Below, in pieces: positions 32,769-40,273 of a DNA stretch of 64,000 nucleotides. The DNA is taken from assembly GCF_000153165.2 (NCBI RefSeq), contig NC_014472.1:2910001-2974000 (forward strand), given 5' to 3'. This DNA comes from Maribacter sp. HTCC2170. Its GTDB lineage: Bacteria; Bacteroidota; Bacteroidia; Flavobacteriales; Flavobacteriaceae. Both the position numbers and the translations under genes were made by a program. The notes under the pieces are model-generated. The model ran no database searches. It worked only from the letters and a program-made list of their open reading frames with translations, and had not been told where the DNA came from. Each line of letters opens with the position of its first letter. Positions within the stretch are counted from its first letter, which is position 1.

Positions 32769-34934
32769 ATGAAAAATTCAATTACCCTTCTCTATTTATT
32801 GCTATCCTATACCCTTTTACAGAGTCAATCCCAAGAAAGACCAGCTTTAGAAGCAGGTAAACTGCAAGGAGAGATAGAGATTGATGGTGTTCTAAATGAG
32901 GAAGATTGGCAAATAGCGCCTGTTTTGGAACAATTTCAAACCACAGAACCTGTTGAAAAGGGTGCGCCTTCAAATTTAACACGAGTAAGGGTATTGACAG
33001 ACGCTAAATCGGTGGTTATTGGTATTGAATGCAAAGATTCGAACCCAGAAGGCATTGTGAAATTCTCAAAATTAAGAGATGCTGATATTTCCAGTGAAGA
33101 TCATGTAAAAGTGGTGTTAGATACGTTTATGGACGGACAATCCGGCTATATTTTTGCCGTCAATGCCTTTGGTGCTCGGTATGATGCCTTGGTTTCGAGG
33201 CGTGGCGAATCAGAAAATGAAGATTGGGACGCCATTTGGGAGGCAAGAACAACAATTGATAAGGAAGGATGGTCGGTTGAAATACGTATTCCCATCCAAA
33301 GTATTTATTTTGAAAAGGGTTTATCTACTTGGGGATTCAATGTTGAACGAAGAATACAAAGAAACCAGGAAACCATACGTTGGGCCAATGTACAGCGAGA
33401 CCAATGGTTCATTCAAACGAGCAGAGCTGGGTTATTGACTAATTTACCTGAGTTCAATTATGGTCTGGGATTGAATGTTAGACCATCTTTAGTGGGTAAA
33501 TTGACTAAGAACGGAGAAGATGCTCCCACTGATTTCAAATTTGAACCCAGTTTGGATGTTAGTCAGCGTTTGAGTCCAAATGTACTGGCAACGATGACCT
33601 TTAATACTGATTTTGCTGAGACCGAGGTAGATACGCGTCAAACCAACTTAACACGTTTTCCTTTGTTCTTTCCAGAGAAACGCACCTTCTTTCTTGAGGG
33701 TTCCGATATTTTTGAATTTGGTTTTGGTACGGGAAGCAGTACGGTCCTCCCCTTCTTTAGTCGTAGAATTGGACTTATTGGCTCTAGCGAAGTTCCTATT
33801 TTGGCAGGCGCAAAGCTGAATGGTCGCTCAGGAAAAACCGCTTTTGGAGGGCTTGGCGTGCATACCAAATCCTTTGAATCAGGAGGAAACTCTTATGATG
33901 CCACTACTATGGGAGTCATGCGGGTACGACAAAACATACTTAAAGAGAGTTCTGTGGGTATAATCGCATCGGTAGGCGACCCATTGGGCCGTGAAGGAAG
34001 TTTTATGTCAGGCGCCGATTTCACTTACCAGACCACTAGATTCAATGGAGACAAAAACTTTATTGCGGGAGCATGGGCATTGTATACCGATAGAGATGAT
34101 TTAACCGATAACAAAACCGCCTATGGGTTTAAGGTTGATTACCCCAATGATAAATGGGATCTCGCATTTATTTACTCACATATCGGGGAGCAGTTTGATC
34201 CTTCATTGGGCTTTGTACCTCGAAAGGGAGTACATTTTATGCGTTTGGGATCAACATATGCTCCAAGGCCGAATGCACCATGGCTACGGCAGATGTTCCA
34301 TCAGTTTTATGGAACATATATCAAGGACCTTAGCGGCACATGGCAATCGTACAGCATATTTACCGCTCCCATTAATTGGCGATTGGAAAGTGGCGATCGG
34401 GTAGAATTCAATGTTAGACCTGTAGGTGAAAATATTTTAATACCTTTTGAAATTGCCGAAGATGTGACCATTCCAGAGAATGAGTACCACTTTATGCGTT
34501 ACCGCTTGGAAGCTGAATTCGCTGCCAAACGTAGGTTGAATGGCCAGGCATCATGGTGGTTTGGTTCGTTTTACGAGGGTAATTTGGATGAACTGGAACT
34601 ACAGGTGAACTGGAACCCCAACGCCCTTCTGGGTTTTGAACTCAACGGTGTTCGCAATATAGGACGGTTACCTTGGGGCGATTTTGACCAAACCTTGGTA
34701 GGTTCCCGTGTTCGTTTCAATGTAAATTCGGACTTACAATTGAATAGTTATTTGCAATATGATACGGTGAGTAATACTTTGGGGCTAAATGTTCGTGTGC
34801 ACTGGATTTTCTCTCCCTTGGGCGATGTAATTCTTGTGTTCAATCATAATACCCTTGATGATGACATGACCCAGAATTGGGTATTACAAAGCCAACAGGT
34901 GCTTTTAAAGTTCAGGTATAATTTTAGGTTGTAA
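32769..34934 (+). CDS. DUF5916 protein with family-9 carbohydrate-binding-like domain
   Basis: About 721 residues from the ATG at 32769; an in-frame TTG at 32754 would put five residues before the signal peptide. MKNSITLLYLLLSYTLLQSQSQ is the signal peptide. Residues about 25-215 form a CBM9-like domain (GEIEIDGVLNEEDWQIAP, AWEARTTIDKEGWSVEIRIPI-type segment). The rest is DUF5916, strand-rich and ending in LLKFRYNFRL, consistent with an outer-membrane barrel. These proteins are widespread in Bacteroidota. A role in glycan-related or general outer-membrane function is suspected but unproven. Confidence 0.88.
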   Translation: MKNSITLLYLLLSYTLLQSQSQERPALEAGKLQGEIEIDGVLNEEDWQIAPVLEQFQTTEPVEKGAPSNLTRVRVLTDAKSVVIGIECKDSNPEGIVKFSKLRDADISSEDHVKVVLDTFMDGQSGYIFAVNAFGARYDALVSRRGESENEDWDAIWEARTTIDKEGWSVEIRIPIQSIYFEKGLSTWGFNVERRIQRNQETIRWANVQRDQWFIQTSRAGLLTNLPEFNYGLGLNVRPSLVGKLTKNGEDAPTDFKFEPSLDVSQRLSPNVLATMTFNTDFAETEVDTRQTNLTRFPLFFPEKRTFFLEGSDIFEFGFGTGSSTVLPFFSRRIGLIGSSEVPILAGAKLNGRSGKTAFGGLGVHTKSFESGGNSYDATTMGVMRVRQNILKESSVGIIASVGDPLGREGSFMSGADFTYQTTRFNGDKNFIAGAWALYTDRDDLTDNKTAYGFKVDYPNDKWDLAFIYSHIGEQFDPSLGFVPRKGVHFMRLGSTYAPRPNAPWLRQMFHQFYGTYIKDLSGTWQSYSIFTAPINWRLESGDRVEFNVRPVGENILIPFEIAEDVTIPENEYHFMRYRLEAEFAAKRRLNGQASWWFGSFYEGNLDELELQVNWNPNALLGFELNGVRNIGRLPWGDFDQTLVGSRVRFNVNSDLQLNSYLQYDTVSNTLGLNVRVHWIFSPLGDVILVFNHNTLDDDMTQNWVLQSQQVLLKFRYNFRL

Positions 34935-35050
34935 CTTGTATTAAGAAGACTTTTAAATTTGAAATCATTTTTTTACCTGACTATTATCATAGGATGTTGA
35001 TGAAAATACCTCCTATTTTGACCTGTTAAAATCAAACTCAAGGCTGTAGT

Positions 35051-35530
35051 ATGGAACTTTTTAGAGAATTTTTTGTCCCGTGGGGTATTTCCAATTTAAT
35101 TGCAATTTTGATTCTGTCGGCCGCTATTCGCCTACCTAAACTGGCACGCCTGTTAATTGCTTTACTCTTCTTTTGGGCCTTTTGGCTCAATTTAACCACA
35201 TCACAGTATAATCCCGGGGAGTATTTGAACTACGCCAAACTCACCCCTTTTAGCTGGCTTGCTGATTTTATAAATGGCTGGTTCAAGCCAAATATCACCC
35301 TTATGGTTACTATAATCGCTATTGGCCAGGGATTAATTGGTATTGGATTGCTCCTCAAGAACCAAATCGTAAGAATTGCATGTTATGGCGCCATAGTATT
35401 CTTTATCGCCATAATACCCCTTGGTATTGGAGCCGCTTTTCCTGCCACACTTATTACAGCATTGGCAGTTTACTTCATTTTAAAGAAAGATGATTTGGAC
35501 TATATATGGAAATTTAAAGCCAAAAAATAA
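35051..35530 (+). CDS. small integral membrane protein, four predicted helices
   Basis: 159 residues with hydrophobic segments around 12-30, 36-54, 84-104 and 110-142, and a basic, acidic-capped tail (KKDDLDYIWKFKAKK). No signature of a known family is seen. It may belong to the DoxX-like group of small membrane proteins, but the conserved residues are not evident. It stands alone between DUF5916 and the YwqK-like gene. Confidence 0.6.
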   Translation: MELFREFFVPWGISNLIAILILSAAIRLPKLARLLIALLFFWAFWLNLTTSQYNPGEYLNYAKLTPFSWLADFINGWFKPNITLMVTIIAIGQGLIGIGLLLKNQIVRIACYGAIVFFIAIIPLGIGAAFPATLITALAVYFILKKDDLDYIWKFKAKK

Positions 35531-35594
35531 TAGTTTTTATTGTGAAAAATTTATGATAAAACTGTAAGAATACTCTTTATTAAGAGCTAATTAA

Positions 35595-35643
35595 CGGCTA
35601 ACTTAGCTTATCAAGCGATATAAATCATTAAAAACGGATTCAT
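35595..35643 (+). repeat. leader repeat, copy upstream of the YwqK-like gene
   Basis: CGGCTAACTTAGC (35595-35607), containing the -7-like TAACTTAG, followed by TATAAATCATTAAAAACGG and ATTCAT (35619-35643). A near copy lies downstream of the gene at 36327-36370. It probably holds the gene's promoter and leader. Confidence 0.5.
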
Positions 35644-35675
35644 CTAAGCTTAGTGTGCAATTAAAAACCAGAATT

Positions 35676-36230
35676 ATGAAACTAAAATTACTATTTATTG
35701 CTTTGCCAATTATTGCTTTAGGGCAAGAGGAAATGAATATTAATGCGGATGACATTAATAACGTTCATGACGTTGCCTATTTCAAGAGTGATACAACTTT
35801 GGTGTCTGGCGTAGTGAGACAATGGCATGACAATAGTCAGTTACATAAAGAAAAAACATACAAGGATGGTGTAGCGGATGGTGCTTTTAAATCTTGGTAT
35901 AAAAATGGACAGCTAGAGTTTGAAGGTACATTCAAGAATAATAAATGGGATGGTGTTTATAAAACCTGGTATGACAATGGACAGTTAATGAGTGAAGCAA
36001 CTTACAAGGATGGTGTTCTAGAGGACGGTGTTTCTAAAAAGTGGCATTTCAATGGACAGTTATGGACTGAAAGAATATCCAAGGATGGTAATAAATCTTT
36101 TGTTTTGAAAGAATATCATGACAATGGAAAGTTAAGTGGTAAAATATTATACAAGAGTAATAAACTTGTTAGTAGCAAAAAGTGGAATAGGAATGGAAAG
36201 TTAAGCCAAGATTTTACAATCAAGGATTGA
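35676..36230 (+). CDS. YwqK/MORN-type repeat protein, truncated by an in-frame stop
   Basis: About 184 residues from the ATG at 35676 (a TTG at 35655 is the alternative). MKLKLLFIALPIIALGQ is a signal peptide. The rest consists of repeats of the form W-x-x-(N)G-Q-L-x-x-E-x-x-(Y/F)-K-(D/N)-G: REQ-like WHDNSQLHKEKTYKDG, WYKNGQLEFEGTFKNN, WYDNGQLMSEATYKDG, WHFNGQLWTERISKDG. After the TGA at 36228 the same frame continues for 24 codons with another recognisable repeat (YDSDGKLTSEETL) to a TAA at 36303. The stop may therefore be a recent nonsense change that removes the last repeat. YwqK-family proteins are called antitoxins in annotation pipelines, but the function is not established. Confidence 0.8.
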   Translation: MKLKLLFIALPIIALGQEEMNINADDINNVHDVAYFKSDTTLVSGVVRQWHDNSQLHKEKTYKDGVADGAFKSWYKNGQLEFEGTFKNNKWDGVYKTWYDNGQLMSEATYKDGVLEDGVSKKWHFNGQLWTERISKDGNKSFVLKEYHDNGKLSGKILYKSNKLVSSKKWNRNGKLSQDFTIKD

Positions 36231-36305
36231 AAAGGGAGTAGCAAACATGTGAAGTACGATAGTGATGGAAAACTAACAAGTGAAGAAACCTTACACATTG
36301 CCTAA
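36231..36305 (+). pseudogene. in-frame continuation of the YwqK-like gene behind its TGA stop
   Basis: The 24 codons after the TGA at 36228-36230 read KGSSKHVKYDSDGKLTSEET and then LHIA, followed by TAA at 36303. The segment carries one more repeat of the same type, so it once belonged to the gene. A sequencing error at the TGA would give the same picture. Confidence 0.6.
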
Positions 36306-36326
36306 TTAAAATAACCTCAAAAGCGA

Positions 36327-36370
36327 CTAACTTCACTGTCGTAGGGTATAAATCATTAAAAAGGATTCAT
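36327..36370 (+). repeat. leader repeat, orphan copy downstream of the YwqK-like gene
   Basis: CTAACTT at 36327 followed by TATAAATCATTAAAAAGGAT and TCAT (36347-36370) repeats the leader at 35598-35643 with a single-base deletion in the second part. No gene follows on this strand, so it looks like the scar of a lost tandem copy. Confidence 0.55.
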
Positions 36371-36400
36371 ATCATTTTCGATAGCGAAACATATTTACCC

Positions 36401-37486
36401 TCACTCAAACTCCAAAGAAGCGGATAGATTGCTCCGCTCCAACTGTTGTAACGCTATTTTGGTATCAGTGATTCTTTTTTGTAAAACGGCTTTATAGGCT
36501 GTATTGGCCTTACTATCATTGTGTGTAGAAGCTTTTTCAACCCAATCCAATGCAATTTGGTACTTGCCGTTCATTTCATTGTAAAACGCCATATTATAGC
36601 ATGCCTTGGCCTTTAATTTTGTGTTTTCATGGGTAGTTTCCAATTCCCATAAGGCGGCTGCGGCTTCCCAATTGTCTTCTTCGGCCAGTTTTTTGGCTTC
36701 CACCAATTTATCAGAACCCTTTACAAAGTATTCGCGAACCACATCCTGTTCTTGGGGTAAAAGACGAAGTCCGTACGAACTACCCGTGTTTTTACTTTGA
36801 TCCAATACAGCTTCTCTTCGATCACTAATGTCATATAAGGCATCCATTTCATTGGTTCCTGTACCTGTAGAGGTAATCTGCTCGTTAAATACGAGTTCAT
36901 CGATTACTTGTTGGTTATATGGATCATAAATCCGCCATCCGTTTTCAATCAATGTTTCCAATGTAATCTCATGTCCGGCCACTTTTATGTACTGGCGTAA
37001 CATATCCTGTTCCTCAATCTTCTTTTTCTTGACTGATACTTGTGTATCTGCCTCATAATAGGCTAAAGAGAAGATGGCATCCACATTATTGGCATCGCAG
37101 ATCTCTTTTACTGCGTCCCAGGAAATAGTATCTACCGTATCACCGAGTCCCTCACTATTATTTACTTCGGTCTGGATTAATCGTACCGTATCAAAACGTT
37201 GGTCCTTTGCCAGTTCTTCGAACAAACCAGAAATAGCGGCATCAATACCGTCTTTCTGTAATTGTTGGTCCTTAGCAGATAAAATCTGTTCTATTCGGTT
37301 TTTGTAATCACTTTTGGTAGTGGCACTACTTTCGTTTATGATCCCAATTTTGGTAATGGTTGTTGCCAAATCTACCGAGGCAGGCTCCAAAGCACTCAAG
37401 GTATGTTGTTTGGTAGCACTACAGCTATTCAAGGAAATAAGTATTCCAAATAAAATAGCGAGGATATATGTGTAGTTTTTTTTCAT
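36401..37486 (-). CDS. DUF6340-family lipoprotein, copy 2
   Basis: 361 residues. Signal peptide with lipobox (LNSC, Cys about 22). The N-terminal region LEPASVDLATTITKIGIINESSATTKSD parallels the upstream paralog, and the motif VDAIFSLAYYEADTQVSVK is shared almost residue by residue. The C-terminal part is TPR-like (AAALWELETTHENTKLKAKACYNMAFYNEMNGKYQIALDWVEKA in pieces). Function unknown; probably envelope-attached facing the periplasm. Only 21 nt separate it from the upstream paralog, so they form a tandem operon. Confidence 0.85.
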   Translation of the reverse strand: MKKNYTYILAILFGILISLNSCSATKQHTLSALEPASVDLATTITKIGIINESSATTKSDYKNRIEQILSAKDQQLQKDGIDAAISGLFEELAKDQRFDTVRLIQTEVNNSEGLGDTVDTISWDAVKEICDANNVDAIFSLAYYEADTQVSVKKKKIEEQDMLRQYIKVAGHEITLETLIENGWRIYDPYNQQVIDELVFNEQITSTGTGTNEMDALYDISDRREAVLDQSKNTGSSYGLRLLPQEQDVVREYFVKGSDKLVEAKKLAEEDNWEAAAALWELETTHENTKLKAKACYNMAFYNEMNGKYQIALDWVEKASTHNDSKANTAYKAVLQKRITDTKIALQQLERSNLSASLEFE

Positions 37487-37507
37487 AATGGTTGGTTAGG
37501 TATATGC

Positions 37508-38557
37508 TTATTTAGACAACTGCTGGTTCAGAACTGCTTTTTGGCGTGCCCTGTATTTTAGGGTGTTCAGATACGATAATGCGTAATTGTTCTTATAATC
37601 AACATATGATTTTGAGGCCCATTGCATGGCGTCATCAAGATTTCCGTTTATTTCATTACTAATGGCCATATTGTAACAGGCTCTACCTGCCACTTTAGGG
37701 TCTGGATTACCTGTTTCAAGACTCCAAAGGTTAGCTGCACCGTCCCAATCACCTGCTTGGGCCCTACGTTGTGCTATCTTGAAGTTGTCTGAACCACGAA
37801 CAAAATAATCCCTGTTCACACGGTGTTTGTACGGTAACAATCGTTGGGCATAATCAATTCCCATATACTTGCTCTGGTGTAACACCGCTTCCTTTCTTCC
37901 AAGAATGGCCTCGTAAGCTTTTATTGGGTTTATTCCTTTTCCAACAGATACCACGTGATCACTAAAAACAAGTTCGTCTGCAATTCTTTTGCTATATGGG
38001 TCATATACTCTCCAGCCATTTTCAATCAAAGTATTCAAAGTAAGTTCATGGGCCGGGACCGCAACTTTAACCCCTAAATCATTGGGTAGGTCTATAGAGG
38101 TCATTTTAAAATTGACCTTGGTGTCGGTATCATAGAAAGCCAATGAGAAAATGGCATCGACCTTATATTCCTCACATAGGGTTTCTATTTCATTCCATGT
38201 CATTGTTGATGGAAAAACACTTAGTCCCTTACGCAGATGGACTAAATCGTCTAAGATTAGTACTTCTTCAATAGATTTATTTTGCTCCAATTGCTCTTTT
38301 AGGGCTAAAATGGCAGCTTCGGAACCGTGTTCATCTAGATTCAATCCCTCAGCAGAAAGTATTTTATCAATCTTATCTGCCGTTTTATTCCCCTCCGAAG
38401 GTAAACTACGGTTAATGATACCAACACGCTTCACATCTTTGGATAGCGTAATGGGAGCAGGCTCTACAGCACTCATTGTTAAATTATTGGTAGCGCTGCA
38501 ACCAACTAAAAAGAGGGCGATTAAAGTATAAAGTAGGGTTTGGTAATGGCTTTTCAT
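37508..38557 (-). CDS. DUF6340-family lipoprotein, copy 1
   Basis: 349 residues. Lipobox VGC at about 20, then VEPAPITLSKDVKRVGIINRSLPSEGNK in pieces, VDAIFSLAFYDTDTKVNFKM, and a TPR-like end (GAANLWSLETGNPDPKVAGRACYNMAISNEINGNLDDAMQWASKS in pieces). It is a diverged tandem paralog of the gene directly downstream: same order of motifs and same TPR ending. The pair probably arose by duplication. Confidence 0.85.
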   Translation of the reverse strand: MKSHYQTLLYTLIALFLVGCSATNNLTMSAVEPAPITLSKDVKRVGIINRSLPSEGNKTADKIDKILSAEGLNLDEHGSEAAILALKEQLEQNKSIEEVLILDDLVHLRKGLSVFPSTMTWNEIETLCEEYKVDAIFSLAFYDTDTKVNFKMTSIDLPNDLGVKVAVPAHELTLNTLIENGWRVYDPYSKRIADELVFSDHVVSVGKGINPIKAYEAILGRKEAVLHQSKYMGIDYAQRLLPYKHRVNRDYFVRGSDNFKIAQRRAQAGDWDGAANLWSLETGNPDPKVAGRACYNMAISNEINGNLDDAMQWASKSYVDYKNNYALSYLNTLKYRARQKAVLNQQLSK

Positions 38558-38669
38558 TGGGATGGATTTTGTTTAGAACGTTAAAATGGGATGAATTCGT
38601 ATGTAAAAATCTTATTATTAAACTTTTAGCATTCCTCTTGAGCTCCTAACCCTACGGAAAAAGAAAAGA

Positions 38670-38698
38670 TTGAATTGATTTGAAAAACTATATTTTTG
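38670..38698 (+). promoter_or_regulatory. promoter of the YfcC-type transporter gene
   Basis: TTG at 38670-38672, an 18-nt spacer and TATTTTTG at 38691-38698 fit the flavobacterial consensus TTG-N17-23-TAnnTTTG. The ATG follows 27 nt later. Confidence 0.6.
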
Positions 38699-38725
38699 TG
38701 CTCATGAATTTTCAAAGCCTCTGAG

Positions 38726-40225
38726 ATGCTGAAAAAAATTAAGTTTCCTACCGCACATTCGATTTTGTTGATCATCGCCGCCATTGTTGCCATTCTTACC
38801 TGGGTGATACCTTCAGGACAATATGATAGATTATCCTATAATTCAGAAAATCAAGCTTTTGTAATAACCAATGCAAGTAAAACTTTAGAACTGGAAGGTA
38901 GTCAGAAGACCTTGGATGACTTGGGAATAATCATTCCATTGGCCAAATTCACCAATGGAGATATCTCAAAACCGATAAGTATTCCGAACACCTATAAAAA
39001 ACTGGAACCAAGACCACAGGGTTTTAAAGAATTTATACAATCACCTTTGAAAGGCATTATGCAGACCTCGGATATTATACTCTTGGTTCTAATCATAGGA
39101 GGACTTATTGGAATAGTAAATGCTACTGGAGCTTTTGAAGCTGGAATAACTTGGTTAGCCAATGCATTGAAAGGAAGGGAATTCATTTTAATAATTATGG
39201 TTACAGTGCTTGTTGCTTTAGGAGGAACCACTTTTGGACTTGAAGAAGAAACCATAGCCTTCTACCCTATTTTGATACCTGTGTTTCTTGCGGCTAAATA
39301 TGATGCCATGGTTGGGCTTGGTTCAATTTACATAGGATCTAGCATTGGTACTATGGTATCTACCGTAAATCCGTTTAGTGTAATTATTGCATCAGATGCA
39401 GCGGGCATAAATTGGACTCTGGGACTTGAAGGTCGCATCATAGTACTTATCATCGGGTTATTCATTTGTATTATTTATATACTTAGGTATGCAAGAAAAG
39501 TACAAAACGACCAAACCAAATCATTGATCTATGACCAAAAGGAGGAGATTCAGATGATGTTCATCAAAGACACGACCAACCGTGGTACTCAATTGTCCTT
39601 ACGTTTGAAATTGGTGTTGTTCGTTTTCGCGGCTTGTTTTATTGTAATGATCTATGGTGTATCTCGATTACACTGGTGGTTTTTAGAAATGACATCGGTA
39701 TTTTTGGTAGGCGCCATTTTAATAGGGGTTATAGCACGAATGAAAGAGCGATCCTTTGTTGATAAGTTCATTCAAGGTGCCACAGATCTTTTGGGTGTGG
39801 CCTTTATAATTGGTATTGCACGAGGCGTAACCGTTTTGATGGAAGATGGGTTAATCAGTGATACCCTCTTGTATTATTCAAGTAATTTGACTCAAGGCAT
39901 GCACAAAGGTCTTTTCGCCAATGTATTGCTATTTATAAATAGTGGTTTGAGTTTCTTTATTCCTTCATCATCCGGGATGGCCGTTTTGACCATGCCGATT
40001 ATGTCGCCATTGGCTGAAGGCATTGGTATAGGTCGTGAGGTTATAGTAAATGCCTATTTGTTTGGTGTTGGGCTTTTTAAACTCATTAACCCTACGGGAA
40101 TCATATTGGCCTCCTTGGCCATTGTGAATGTCGGTTATGATAAATGGCTCAAATTTGTGACTCCTTTAGTGGCTCTTCTTGCTATAATGGCAATGTGTGC
40201 TTTGACCATTTCTGTTTATTTTTAG
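38726..40225 (+). CDS. YfcC/DcuC-superfamily membrane transporter
   Basis: 499 residues with about 12 hydrophobic segments. The opening FPTAHSILLIIAAIVAILTWVIPSGQYDR is typical of the YfcC family (SILLI...LTW-x-(I/V)PSG-x-Y/F). LGGTTFGLEEETIAFYPILIPVF and FFIPSSSGMAVLTMPIMSPLAEGIG are the family's conserved hairpin and Ser-rich loop. It probably carries C4-dicarboxylates, amino acids or short peptides across the inner membrane; the substrate cannot be read from the sequence. It is 48 nt upstream of mutS2 in the same direction. Confidence 0.88.
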   Translation: MLKKIKFPTAHSILLIIAAIVAILTWVIPSGQYDRLSYNSENQAFVITNASKTLELEGSQKTLDDLGIIIPLAKFTNGDISKPISIPNTYKKLEPRPQGFKEFIQSPLKGIMQTSDIILLVLIIGGLIGIVNATGAFEAGITWLANALKGREFILIIMVTVLVALGGTTFGLEEETIAFYPILIPVFLAAKYDAMVGLGSIYIGSSIGTMVSTVNPFSVIIASDAAGINWTLGLEGRIIVLIIGLFICIIYILRYARKVQNDQTKSLIYDQKEEIQMMFIKDTTNRGTQLSLRLKLVLFVFAACFIVMIYGVSRLHWWFLEMTSVFLVGAILIGVIARMKERSFVDKFIQGATDLLGVAFIIGIARGVTVLMEDGLISDTLLYYSSNLTQGMHKGLFANVLLFINSGLSFFIPSSSGMAVLTMPIMSPLAEGIGIGREVIVNAYLFGVGLFKLINPTGIILASLAIVNVGYDKWLKFVTPLVALLAIMAMCALTISVYF

Positions 40226-40273
40226 GTCCTAGGCCTTTATTTTACTTAATTTTGCTGTTTTGCCCAAATAAGC

